Positions 17,799-25,817 are shown, counted from the first letter of the stretch. The stretch is DNA of 28,548 nt from a virus (IMGVR_UViG_3300020416_000044:1-28548), one strand, 5' to 3'. Numbers and translations are program-made. The notes: generated from the letters alone by a model not told the origin.

Positions 17799-17835
17799 TT
17801 GACATTTATATAATCATGACTATCTTGAATGTCAA
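17799..17835. promoter_or_regulatory. Bidirectional promoter with nested palindromes
   Basis: Two sigma70-type promoters face each other. Plus strand: TTGACA (17799-17804), 16-bp spacer, TATCTT (17821-17826), leading to a start near 17833. Minus strand: TTGACA (17835-17830), 17-bp spacer, TATATA (17812-17807), leading to a start near 17800. The two -35 boxes extend to a perfect 8-bp inverted repeat TTGACATT / AATGTCAA. Between them lies the near-palindrome ATAATCATGACTAT (17810-17823, 6 of 7 pairs) with almost the same centre. The geometry means polymerase on one promoter should block the other, and a dimeric repressor could bind the inner site. An alternative plus-strand -10 (TATAAT 17809-17814) has only a poor -35. 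Confidence 0.65.
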
Positions 17836-17852
17836 CATATAAGAAAGCGATT

Positions 17853-18278
17853 ATGAGAAATAAATTATTTGAGTTGTATAGACCAAAACAATTACAGGAA
17901 TTTCTAGAATTTAATAAAGAAAATCCTAAAGAAGATTTTGTGTACGTATTACAACACCCACCAAGAAATATTAATATACTGACAGCATCTGATTTTGGAT
18001 ACCTGGTTATTTGTTTACCAGAAAATTCTCAAATGATGTTTAGTCCAGCACCCTTTATACATAAAATGAGAAAGAATTTACGAGATTTCAAAGAAACAGA
18101 CTACATCCTTTGTACAGGTGATCCTGCTATAATAGGATTATCAACAGCAATTGTAAGTGATATTACACAAGGAAAGTTTAATCTTTTGAAATGGGACAGA
18201 CAGGAAACAAGATACTATCCGCTGTCTTTTAATTTATATGATAAAGGAGAAATTGATGGGAACATTAACACTAGATGA
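17853..18278 (+). CDS. Conserved-type phage protein of unknown function (141 aa)
   Basis: The ATG at 17853 is chosen because it has an AAGAAAG site 5 bases upstream and lies downstream of the predicted transcription start. The ATG at 17829 overlaps the promoter itself. The protein has conserved-looking segments LTASDFGYLVICLPENSQ, FSPAPFIHKMRKNLRDF and LCTGDPAIIGLSTAI, alternating hydrophobic strands with conserved Gly/Pro/Asp; this resembles an unnamed family at the start of replication operons in marine phages. The C-terminus WDRQETRYYPLSFNLY also looks ordered. No catalytic motif can be assigned. It is first in the early operon, so it may act early, for example in takeover or regulation; that is inference. 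The next start lies inside its 3' end. Confidence 0.65.
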   Translation: MRNKLFELYRPKQLQEFLEFNKENPKEDFVYVLQHPPRNINILTASDFGYLVICLPENSQMMFSPAPFIHKMRKNLRDFKETDYILCTGDPAIIGLSTAIVSDITQGKFNLLKWDRQETRYYPLSFNLYDKGEIDGNINTR

Positions 18279-18813
18279 TCTAGAAATAGATCAACAAGAA
18301 ATAATTGAGAAAACAGATATATCAACGCTGTCTCGTTATTGTCTGATGCTACAAGATTTAGAAGATAAAATATCAAATGCAGAAGACAATGTTAAAAAAC
18401 TAAAAGAAGAGGCAGACAAAATTTCTTCAGAGATAATACCAAACCTTCTCGCAGAGCAGGGGTTATCATCTTTGAAATTAGCTGACGGCAGTGGAGTTGA
18501 GGTTAAAAAATCCTACAGCTGTACTGTTAAAAAAGACAACATAGAGTCAGCTTACAAATGGCTTCGAGAAAACGGACTAGGTGACATCATTAAAAACGAA
18601 GTTGCTGTAACGTTCGGTAAAGGCGAAGATAACAAGGCGGAGCAGTTGCTCAACCTTGCAGTGCAAGAAGGTTATGAGCCTCAACAAAAATCAAAAGTTG
18701 AACCCATGACTTTGAAGGCACTCTTTAGAGAGCGTGTCGAGGCCGGCCTCGACATGCCCTCGGATTCTTTTAACACTTTTGTTAAGGATCAAACTAAAAT
18801 TAGCCGGAAATAA
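18256..18813 (+). CDS. Coiled-coil replication-region protein (185 aa)
   Basis: I choose ATG 18256 over 18238 because AAGGAG lies 6 bases before it. The product has a long charged helix (about 25-60, LEDKISNAEDNVKKLKEEAD) likely to form a coiled coil. It then has a conserved-looking domain with LSSLKLADGSGVEVKKSY and a C-terminal segment VEPMTLKALFRERVEAGLDM that also looks conserved. Proteins with this arrangement are common in marine phage replication operons and are usually called hypothetical; the length and coiled-coil start recall Gam-like DNA-end protection proteins, but I cannot confirm this. It sits directly before the SSB-like gene. The start overlaps the upstream gene by 23 bases. 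Confidence 0.65.
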   Translation: MGTLTLDDLEIDQQEIIEKTDISTLSRYCLMLQDLEDKISNAEDNVKKLKEEADKISSEIIPNLLAEQGLSSLKLADGSGVEVKKSYSCTVKKDNIESAYKWLRENGLGDIIKNEVAVTFGKGEDNKAEQLLNLAVQEGYEPQQKSKVEPMTLKALFRERVEAGLDMPSDSFNTFVKDQTKISRK

Positions 18814-18840
18814 AGAATCATGAATCAAGAAGGAGGAAAC

Positions 18841-19602
18841 ATGAACCAAGTAGCGAAAAAAGAAAAGTCAGACATAGCTCTAGCAGGTATGTTTGAAGAA
18901 GACAAAGCTGGTGGTATGGACCAAATGGGGCAGGGCGATTTTGCAATGCCTTTTTTGCGTGTACTAGGCCAGCTATCACCCGAGATAAACAAACGGGACG
19001 CCAAGTATATAGAGAATGCAGAGGCAGGTATGATATTCAATACCGTGACTAAGCAGGTATACGATGGTGAGAAAGGACTCAACGTAATTCCTTGCGGTTA
19101 TAAGCGAGAGTATGTTGAGTGGAGTGATAGAGGAGAGGGCACAAGTGCTCCTGTCGCTATCCACCCAGTTAGCAGTGGTATTATAAAAGATACTACTAGA
19201 GGTGCTGACTATAAAGATAGATTACCTAATGGTAACTATCTTGAAAACACGGCCTCTTACTTCGTGTTGACAGAAGATATGCAACAAGCATTGATTACTA
19301 TGAAGTCAACACAACTGAAAGTAAGTAGATCATGGAACTCGATGATGAACACAATCAAGCTGAAAGGCAAGAATGGAATGTTCACACCGGCTTCTTATAG
19401 TCACGTGTATAATCTAAGCACTGTACAACAATCAAACGATAAGGGGACTTGGTTTGGTTGGAACGTACAAAAGATTGGTCCCGTACAGGACAAAGGTTTG
19501 TACGAGGCTGCAAAACAATTTGCTGGTAGTGTGTCTACGACTACGGTAAATCACGGTGAGACTGATACTAAATCTAAAGATACAGATTCAGTACCATTTT
19601 AA
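18841..19602 (+). CDS. Single-stranded DNA-binding-like protein
   Basis: The start at 18841 follows an AAGGAGG site; an in-frame ATG at 18820 would make the site coding. The 253-aa protein ends in a Ser/Asp/Thr-rich acidic tail closing with DTDSVPF, like the D-D-D-I-P-F tail of bacterial SSB that docks replication partners. The body has alternating strands and aromatics (YKREYVEWSDRGEG, YFVLTEDMQQALITMK, GTWFGWNVQKIGP) compatible with an OB-type fold. It lies in the replication operon between a coiled-coil protein and the primase gene. A strong terminator follows the stop. Identification rests on the tail and the neighbourhood, not on a recognised domain. Confidence 0.6.
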   Translation: MNQVAKKEKSDIALAGMFEEDKAGGMDQMGQGDFAMPFLRVLGQLSPEINKRDAKYIENAEAGMIFNTVTKQVYDGEKGLNVIPCGYKREYVEWSDRGEGTSAPVAIHPVSSGIIKDTTRGADYKDRLPNGNYLENTASYFVLTEDMQQALITMKSTQLKVSRSWNSMMNTIKLKGKNGMFTPASYSHVYNLSTVQQSNDKGTWFGWNVQKIGPVQDKGLYEAAKQFAGSVSTTTVNHGETDTKSKDTDSVPF

Positions 19603-19610
19603 CTGTTGAC

Positions 19611-19654
19611 ATCACGGGACTTGTTTTAGTTATTTCCAAGTCCCGTGATTTTTT
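19611..19654 (+). terminator. Intrinsic (rho-independent) terminator after the SSB-like gene
   Basis: A perfect 13-bp stem, ATCACGGGACTTG (19611-19623) with CAAGTCCCGTGAT (19637-19649), has a 13-base loop and is followed by a T run (19649-19654). It lies 8 bases after the upstream stop and ends 12 bases before the next ATG. It may reduce expression of the downstream primase genes relative to SSB. Confidence 0.9.
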
Positions 19655-19666
19655 AGAAAGGAAAAT

Positions 19667-19888
19667 ATGAAAGATAGAACATACTATCATAAAAAATATT
19701 ATAGGGTAAGAAGTTTAAAAAAACTTAGGGCTAGAGTAAAGAGTTTAGAAAGTACTTTACAAATGTTTAAGAATAGTCCAGAAGGTGAAGCTTATTTTAA
19801 AAGAAAAAATAAGGAGTATCAGAAAGAATACAGAGAGAAAAACTTAGAAAGAATACAGGAATACAGAAAAAACTATGCAACGCTTTAA
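19667..19888 (+). CDS. Small highly charged helical protein
   Basis: The 73-aa product is rich in Lys, Arg, Glu and Tyr (KEYQKEYREKNLERIQEYRK), predicted as one long helix or coiled coil. A strong AAAGGA site lies 5 bases before the ATG and the end overlaps the primase start by 14 bases. The charged repeat resembles tails of HNH endonucleases and DNA-binding proteins, so a DNA- or RNA-binding role is possible. I see no domain that identifies it. It is the first gene after the terminator, in front of the primase. Confidence 0.55.
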   Translation: MKDRTYYHKKYYRVRSLKKLRARVKSLESTLQMFKNSPEGEAYFKRKNKEYQKEYREKNLERIQEYRKNYATL

Positions 19889-21395
19889 AGATATATTTGA
19901 GGGAAACAACAGCGCCTATGGCCAATTAATTTTATCTGGCGCAACTACAGACAAGGGTAAGGCTGAAGGTAAAGCTTTTATCAAACGACAATCTATAACA
20001 GATGACTTATGGAAGGAACACCTTGAAGGAAAAGATCCTGCACTTGGTGTTATACCTATTAACGAAGATAATATGTGTAAGTGGGGTTGTATTGATGTTG
20101 ACGAATACAATCTAGATCATCTTGTGATTATGAGAAATATTAAAGGTATGGGTTTTCCTTTGGTAACTTTTAGATCAAAGTCTGGAGGAGCACATTTATT
20201 TTTATTTGCTAAAGATTTCATACCAGCTTCACTGATGCAATCTAAACTTAAAGCAATGTCAGAGGCTTTAGGTTATGGAGGCAGTGAGATCTTTCCAAAA
20301 CAAACTGAAATATTAACTGAGCGTGGGGACACAGGAAACTTTTTAAATTTACCATACCATGGTGGAACTAGAGGTTTGCGTTATACATTTAAAGCAGGCG
20401 GTCAGGCTGCAAAATTAGAAGAGTTTTATGATATATACGAGGAATGGGTACAGACACGAGAGCAAATAGAATCAATAGTTGTAAAGAAAGCAGAGGTTAT
20501 AGAAATATTTCCTGATGGACCACCTTGTTTAAATAAACTAGCGGACGAAGGTTTTGGTGAAGGCTCCAGGAATAATGGTTTGTTTAATGTTGGTGTATAT
20601 AGAAAAAAATCTAATCCAGATAACTGGGAGGATATGCTCGTAGCAGATAATCAAAGTGTTATGTCACCTCCACTTAGTAATTCAGAAGTTCAGTTGTTAA
20701 TCAAGTCACTTAATAGAAAAGGTTACGACAAATACAGATGTAAAGAACAACCTATTTGTGGTGTATGTAATCCTGCAAAATGTAGAACTAAAAAGTTTGG
20801 TGTTGGTTTTGATGAAGAACAAATGCCGGAACTGGATACGTTAACAAAAATAAAATCTACACCACCGCAGTGGTTTATTAATGTAGGTGGTAAAAGAGTA
20901 GAACTTAAAACAGAGCAACTACACAATCCTAATTTATTTGCGTTAGCTGTTTTAGATCAGGCAGATATAATGACACCTATACCAAAAGCAAAAGACTGGA
21001 GAGAGATATACGTTAGTCCTTTGTTGTCGAACCTACAAGAGATAGAACCATTAGAATCATTAGATCCTATAAATCAAATTATAAATCTATTGTATGACTT
21101 TACAGTGAACAGACCTGCTGCAAGAACAAAAGAAGACATGTTAAACAAAATGTCTTGGACCGATGAAGGTTTTACTTATTTTAGAATGGATGACTTTTAT
21201 TCTTTTTGCAAAAGAAACAATTGGGAGATGGACAAAATTAAGACAGGTAATCTTATGAAACAACTAGAAGATATTTTTGAAGATGAAATTAGAATGAACA
21301 TAAAAAATCAAACACCAAGAGTTATAAAAATAAAAGCAATGAAGAAAGATAAACCAGCATTGAGTAAAGTTAAATACGAAGAGGCGCCGTTCTAA
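19875..21395 (+). CDS. Archaeo-eukaryotic-type (AEP) DNA primase
   Basis: This 506-aa protein has the AEP active site pattern: CIDVDEYN (Asp74, Asp76), then TFRSKSGGAHLFLF (98-111, the S-x-H strand, His107) and EIFPKQTE (138-145). A C-terminal PriCT-like helical part follows (RNNGLFNVGVY, 232-242) with a four-cysteine zinc site (C289, C295, C298, C303), as in phage primases of this family. It makes primers for the family A polymerase encoded five genes away. The last residues KYEEAPF form a short acidic-aromatic tail like that of SSB. No ring helicase of the DnaB type is fused or adjacent. The start is weak in ribosome site but overlaps the upstream gene. Assignment to the AEP fold is fairly secure; primase rather than repair-type primase-polymerase is inference. 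Confidence 0.8.
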   Translation: MQRFKDIFEGNNSAYGQLILSGATTDKGKAEGKAFIKRQSITDDLWKEHLEGKDPALGVIPINEDNMCKWGCIDVDEYNLDHLVIMRNIKGMGFPLVTFRSKSGGAHLFLFAKDFIPASLMQSKLKAMSEALGYGGSEIFPKQTEILTERGDTGNFLNLPYHGGTRGLRYTFKAGGQAAKLEEFYDIYEEWVQTREQIESIVVKKAEVIEIFPDGPPCLNKLADEGFGEGSRNNGLFNVGVYRKKSNPDNWEDMLVADNQSVMSPPLSNSEVQLLIKSLNRKGYDKYRCKEQPICGVCNPAKCRTKKFGVGFDEEQMPELDTLTKIKSTPPQWFINVGGKRVELKTEQLHNPNLFALAVLDQADIMTPIPKAKDWREIYVSPLLSNLQEIEPLESLDPINQIINLLYDFTVNRPAARTKEDMLNKMSWTDEGFTYFRMDDFYSFCKRNNWEMDKIKTGNLMKQLEDIFEDEIRMNIKNQTPRVIKIKAMKKDKPALSKVKYEEAPF

Positions 21396-22906
21396 TGAAA
21401 ACAATAATACTAGGACCACCAGGAACAGGAAAGACAACTACCCTTTTAGATTTAGTTGAAGATTTTTTACGAGCTGGGACAGACATAAAAAAGATAGGTT
21501 ATTTTTCTTTTACAAAGAAAGCTGCATGGGAGGCAACTCACAGAGCAGAGGAAAAATTTATGATTGATCAGAAAGAGATACCTTTTTTTAGAACGCTTCA
21601 CTCTCTTGCTTTTAGGACACTAGGAATAAACAAAGAAAAGATGATGAAACATTCTGACTATAGAGACTTTGGTTTGAAGTGTGGCATACCGATTAAGAGC
21701 GCTTGGAACAGTGACGAAGATGGTGTGTTCAATTCTGACAATGAGTATCTTAGAATTATAAATAAAGCTAGAGTTCAGGAGATCCCAGTGTTAGATGAGT
21801 ATGATAAGAATAGACATGGCCTGGACATAGAGCGAGATCTATTATATCTTTTAGATCAAGAACTTATTAGGTATAAAAAAGAAAAAGGACTTTTAGATTA
21901 CAATGACTTACTCGAAGATTTTATTAGACAAGATGTATCGCCATCTTTCGACGTATTATTTATTGACGAAGCACAGGACCTCTCACCTTTGCAGTGGAGA
22001 ATGGTCAGGTCTTTATGGGCGAAAGCAGACAAAACCTACATTGCAGGGGATGATGATCAAGCAATATTTAAATGGGCTGGCGCTGACGTTGATACTTTTA
22101 TCGCACTTAAAGAAGAAGTAGATTACATCGACACACTAGATCAATCATACCGAATACCTGGTGGGCCAATACACGACTTATCACAAAAAATAATTAGAAA
22201 TGTTTCTAACAGATACGACAAGGATTACATGCCTAGACAAGAGGTGGGTGATCTTACAAGATACTCTGACGTTACACAGGTAGACATGTCACACGGAGAG
22301 TGGTTGGTTCTATCTTCTGCAAATTATTTTCTAGATGACATAAAGGAATTTTGTGAACTACAGGGTTGGTACTACTCACATAAAACAAAGAACTCTGTCA
22401 AACTAGATTTACTTCTTGCAATACAAACTTGGGAAAAATGGCGGAGAGTCGAGCATTTATTACCTGTTGCATCAATAAAAAATATTTACTCTTATCTTGG
22501 TGACAATGTAACCAAAGGTTATCGCACTGGTAAAACGATGGATGAAAACGAGGATGGTTATTACATAGAAGAATGTATAAATAATCATGGACTACAAACT
22601 GAAGATGTTTGGTACAAAGCGTTTGCAGGTTTGGATACCAACACAGAAAATTACATAAGAAATATGTTATCTAATAATGAAAAGATAACACAAACACCAA
22701 GAATAACATTATCTACAATACACGCTTCGAAAGGGGGTGAAGCTGACAATGTACTCATTCTTCCTGATATTACTAAGTCTGCTGTGGACAACAACGATGT
22801 TGATCCAGATGAACTACACAGGTTATTTTATGTAGCAGTAACCCGTGCAAGAAAATCGCTACACATTTTAGAACCAAGAAACTATGAAAGGGCATACGTA
22901 CTATGA
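21395..22906 (+). CDS. UvrD/Rep-like superfamily 1 DNA helicase
   Basis: The 503-aa protein carries the SF1A motifs in order: Walker A GPPGTGKT (7-14), Ia FSFTKKAA (37-44), Walker B FIDEAQD (189-195), motif III AGDDDQAIFKW (217-227), motif IV LDQSYRIP (248-255), motif V LSTIHASKGGEADNV (about 440-455) and motif VI VAVTRAR (480-486). It should unwind DNA 3'-5' at the fork or during recombination. At 503 residues it lacks the long 1B/2B insertions of UvrD. It may be the main replicative helicase, since no DnaB-like gene is visible in the window; that is inferred. The start overlaps the primase stop (TAATG) and the end overlaps the HNH gene start (ATGA). Confidence 0.92.
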   Translation: MKTIILGPPGTGKTTTLLDLVEDFLRAGTDIKKIGYFSFTKKAAWEATHRAEEKFMIDQKEIPFFRTLHSLAFRTLGINKEKMMKHSDYRDFGLKCGIPIKSAWNSDEDGVFNSDNEYLRIINKARVQEIPVLDEYDKNRHGLDIERDLLYLLDQELIRYKKEKGLLDYNDLLEDFIRQDVSPSFDVLFIDEAQDLSPLQWRMVRSLWAKADKTYIAGDDDQAIFKWAGADVDTFIALKEEVDYIDTLDQSYRIPGGPIHDLSQKIIRNVSNRYDKDYMPRQEVGDLTRYSDVTQVDMSHGEWLVLSSANYFLDDIKEFCELQGWYYSHKTKNSVKLDLLLAIQTWEKWRRVEHLLPVASIKNIYSYLGDNVTKGYRTGKTMDENEDGYYIEECINNHGLQTEDVWYKAFAGLDTNTENYIRNMLSNNEKITQTPRITLSTIHASKGGEADNVLILPDITKSAVDNNDVDPDELHRLFYVAVTRARKSLHILEPRNYERAYVL

Positions 22907-23595
22907 AACATCAATCTTCTTCAAAAAGATTAGATCCAGAACAGTGGGATCGAATAGACAGATGGAGAGCGAAAGGTTGGAGCTATAAAAACTTAGCTGC
23001 AAAATTTAATATAAGTAAAGGAACACTTTCCTACCGTTATGGAAAAGACCAAAAAGAAAAAACTCAGGAGAGAATGAGAAAATGGAGAGATCCTTGGCAA
23101 TCAAAGTTAAACCAGTTTTTTGATAGAACTATAGATCAAAAAAGAAACCCTAAACTTATAAATAAAAGACCAGAAAGAACCTGGGATTGTAAGGTAAGGG
23201 CATTTCATAAAGACAAAAACAACTCAACGAAAGGATTAGATATGAGAACTAGAAGAGATGAAATGAATGAACACATATGGCCAAACAAAGGTGAAGACAA
23301 AAATGGTTTGTCTTTTCCTTACGCGTCATGTGCTATTACAGGAAAGAAGGTTTCTGTTATGGAAGCAAAAGGGCATCCATTAGCTGCAAATCTTGATCAC
23401 GAAATTCCTGTTGCAAGAGGTGGTAGAAACGAACTATCCAATGCACAATTATTAAAAGAAAGAATAAATAGTATGAAGGGCGACATGACTAATGAAGAAT
23501 TTTTTGATGAGATTTTTGATGTAGTCAATGGCGATGCTTTTACTAAATACATAGAGAAGGTAAAAAAATGTCAGATCCGTATAAAACACAAGTAG
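22903..23595 (+). CDS. HNH endonuclease with N-terminal helix-turn-helix
   Basis: The 230-aa protein starts with a probable HTH (WSYKNLAAKFNISKGTLSYR, 26-45). It ends with an HNH part: CAITGKKVSV (143-152), DHEIPVARGG (165-174), Asn180 and Asn189 (LSNAQLL...N). The DH pair (Asp165, His166) and the later Asn residues fit the HNH metal site. Only one cysteine (Cys143) replaces the usual CxxC pair, so the zinc knuckle may be reduced. It lies inside the replication operon with ATGA overlap, as mobile homing-type or phage-exclusion HNH enzymes often do. It may be a free-standing homing endonuclease or a packaging-associated nuclease. Target site unknown. Confidence 0.75.
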   Translation: MKHQSSSKRLDPEQWDRIDRWRAKGWSYKNLAAKFNISKGTLSYRYGKDQKEKTQERMRKWRDPWQSKLNQFFDRTIDQKRNPKLINKRPERTWDCKVRAFHKDKNNSTKGLDMRTRRDEMNEHIWPNKGEDKNGLSFPYASCAITGKKVSVMEAKGHPLAANLDHEIPVARGGRNELSNAQLLKERINSMKGDMTNEEFFDEIFDVVNGDAFTKYIEKVKKCQIRIKHK

Positions 23596-23777
23596 GTGGT
23601 GATCACTACACTAAGTATGTGATACAGCCCAGCGAATTCGTCAATAAAAACAGGTTGTTATTCGCCGAAGGGTCTGCTATAAAGTATATAGTTAGACATC
23701 AAGATAAGGGAGGCAAAGAGAGCCTCGAGAAAGCGAAACATTTTATCGATATGATAATCGAAAGAGATTACAGTTGA
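23568..23777 (+). CDS. DUF3310 (SaV-like) protein, nucleotide-kinase related
   Basis: This 69-aa protein has GGDHYTKYVIQPSEFV (10-25), GSAIKYIVRHQDKGG (35-49) and an EKAKHFIDMII helix, the typical pattern of DUF3310. In T7 the related domain is part of the nucleotide kinase gp1.7, so a role in nucleotide supply is plausible. The start overlaps the HNH gene end by 28 bases and the stop overlaps the polymerase start as TTGA. Functional transfer from T7 is uncertain because this is the short, single-domain version. Confidence 0.8.
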   Translation: MSDPYKTQVGGDHYTKYVIQPSEFVNKNRLLFAEGSAIKYIVRHQDKGGKESLEKAKHFIDMIIERDYS

Positions 23778-25630
23778 GAACACTACAACAACCATTGTTT
23801 ACACCAGAAACTGAATGGGTTCCACCAGACAGATTACCGGATTTATCTAGTCATAGTGAAATTGCTATTGACCTAGAAACAAGAGATCCAAACCTGATAA
23901 CTTTAGGATCGGGTGCGGTTAGAGGAGACGGGGAGATAGTCGGCATAGCCGTTGCGGTCGAAGGCTGGTCCGGCTATTTCCCTATCGCGCATGAAGGTGG
24001 TGGGAACATGGATCGAGGATTAGTTCTGGATTGGTTTGAAGAATTATTATCCAACACAGCTACAAAAATATTTCACAATGCGATGTATGATGTGTCTTGG
24101 ATTAGATCACTTGGCTTTCACATTAATGGTGGCATCATTGATACAATGATTGCTGCAAGTTTAATTGATGAGAATAGATTTAGTTACACATTAGATTCTG
24201 TTGGTAAAGATTATATCAATATGCGCAAGAACGAAAAGCTTTTACAAGAAGCTGCAAAAGATTTTGGTGTCAATCCTAAAGCAGAGATGTGGAGATTACC
24301 TGCACCGTTTGTTGGCGAGTATGCAGAGAAAGACGCGGAGATGACATTGAAGTTGTGGCACGCGTTGCAACACGAGATATCAAAACAAGATCTGTGGGAC
24401 GTGTTTAATTTAGAAACTAATTTGTTTCCATGTTTAGTAGATATGAAATTTAAAGGTGTACGAGTTGACATAGCTAAAGCATCTGCTGTCAAAGAACAAT
24501 TGATTGTAACGGAGAAAAATTTATTACACGATATTAAAAAGATAACAGGGTTTGATGTAGAGATATGGGCTGCTGCATCTATAGCAAAAGCGTTTGAAAA
24601 AATAAAACTACCGTACGACAGGACAGAAAAAGGAGCACCATCTTTTACAAAAAATTTCCTGGCAACTCATCCTGCTGAGTTACCAAAATTAATTAATCAA
24701 GCAAGAGAGATCAACAAAGCAAACACAACTTTTATTGATACAATACTGAAACACGAACACAAAGGTAGGATACACGCAGAGATAAATCAAATAAGATCTG
24801 ACCAAGGCGGCACGGTTACAGGTAGGTTTAGTTATAATAATCCTAATCTTCAACAGATACCTGCACGACACAAGGAACTTGGACCGTTGATTAGAAGTTT
24901 GTTTATACCAGAAGAGAAACACACTTGGGGTTGTTTTGACTACAGCCAACAGGAGCCAAGAATTTTAGTTCACTTCGCTTCTCTTATGCGTATGGAAGGA
25001 ACACAAACTATTGTAGATGCTTACAATGATGGCAGCGCAGACTTTCACCAGATGATAGCTGACATGGCCGGTATCAATCGTAAACAAGCAAAGACAATTA
25101 ATCTTGGTATAATGTATGGCATGGGCAAGAATAAGCTTATGGCAGAGCTAGGTTTGATGAAGGACGCGGCAGAAAAACTACTCAAGACTTATCATCAGAA
25201 GGCACCTTTTGTTAAAATGTTATCAGAGGCTGTAGCTAGAAGAGCAGATGACAGTGGTAAAATACGTACAATTGGTGGTAGACTATGTCATTTTGATATG
25301 TGGGAGCCGCATGGTTTTGGTATCAAGAAACCACTGAAACACGCAGAGGCACTCAGGGAGCATGGACCGGGGATCAAGCGGGCGTTTACATACAAAGCAT
25401 TAAATAAATTAATACAAGGATCAGCAGCTGACATGACAAAAAAATCTATGTTAGCGTTGTATCAGGAAGGAGTTATACCCCATGTACAAATACATGATGA
25501 ATTGGATATCTCAGTACAAACAGGAGAAGAAGCAGAAAAAATTATTAGAATCATGGAAGAGGCTGTATCGTTACAAGTTCCCAACAAAGTAGACTATGAA
25601 AAAGGAGATAGCTGGGGTGACATACAGTAA
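23774..25630 (+). CDS. polA: Family A DNA polymerase with 3'-5' exonuclease
   Basis: A TTG start (23774) overlaps the DUF3310 stop (TTGA); no better start is seen before the exonuclease domain. Exonuclease motifs: AIDLETRD (Asp33, Glu35), IFHNAMYD (99-106, Asp106) and YAEKDAEMT (183-191, Asp187). Polymerase motifs: A FDYSQQEPR (388-396, Asp389), B RKQAKTINLGIMYG (436-449, Arg436, Lys440, Leu444, Tyr448), C HDELD (574-578, Asp575). All catalytic residues look intact. Leu444 lies where E. coli Pol I has Phe762; Leu is less common and discriminates phage groups. At 618 aa there is no 5' nuclease domain. It copies the phage genome together with the primase and SSB-like proteins encoded upstream. 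Confidence 0.95.
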   Translation: MRTLQQPLFTPETEWVPPDRLPDLSSHSEIAIDLETRDPNLITLGSGAVRGDGEIVGIAVAVEGWSGYFPIAHEGGGNMDRGLVLDWFEELLSNTATKIFHNAMYDVSWIRSLGFHINGGIIDTMIAASLIDENRFSYTLDSVGKDYINMRKNEKLLQEAAKDFGVNPKAEMWRLPAPFVGEYAEKDAEMTLKLWHALQHEISKQDLWDVFNLETNLFPCLVDMKFKGVRVDIAKASAVKEQLIVTEKNLLHDIKKITGFDVEIWAAASIAKAFEKIKLPYDRTEKGAPSFTKNFLATHPAELPKLINQAREINKANTTFIDTILKHEHKGRIHAEINQIRSDQGGTVTGRFSYNNPNLQQIPARHKELGPLIRSLFIPEEKHTWGCFDYSQQEPRILVHFASLMRMEGTQTIVDAYNDGSADFHQMIADMAGINRKQAKTINLGIMYGMGKNKLMAELGLMKDAAEKLLKTYHQKAPFVKMLSEAVARRADDSGKIRTIGGRLCHFDMWEPHGFGIKKPLKHAEALREHGPGIKRAFTYKALNKLIQGSAADMTKKSMLALYQEGVIPHVQIHDELDISVQTGEEAEKIIRIMEEAVSLQVPNKVDYEKGDSWGDIQ

Positions 25631-25817
25631 CGATAGTCCTGTTGAGATTACTTTGGGAGTTTGCGATCAATGTGAAAACTATGTTCCTTTTGTTAGATTA
25701 GTAGCAGAAGAAAGAGTTTATCAATGTTTGACGTGTAAAACTAAACATGTGCAACATGTCAATGGCAAAGTTACTTTTAATTATTTAGAAGATAGTTATG
25801 TTTTTAAAAGAAATTAG
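25617..25817 (+). CDS. Small zinc-ribbon protein downstream of DNA polymerase
   Basis: I prefer a GTG at 25617 because GGAG lies 9 bases upstream; an ATG at 25596 (73 aa) lies deeper in the polymerase gene and has no clear site. The protein has CDQC (Cys16, Cys19) and CLTC (Cys37, Cys40), a plausible zinc ribbon, then TKHVQHVNGKVTF. The size and fold suggest a nucleic-acid-binding accessory protein; function is unknown. It overlaps the polymerase gene by 14 bases. Its TAG lies at the base of a GC-rich hairpin. Confidence 0.65.
   Translation: MTYSNDSPVEITLGVCDQCENYVPFVRLVAEERVYQCLTCKTKHVQHVNGKVTFNYLEDSYVFKRN

Noticed and set aside
17829-17852. Upstream ATG for the first early gene
   Set aside because: It sits in the right arm of the inverted repeat, upstream of the predicted transcript start.
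19606-19635. TTGACA just before the terminator as a promoter
   Set aside because: No good -10 box at 15-18 bp; the sequence downstream is the terminator stem and loop.
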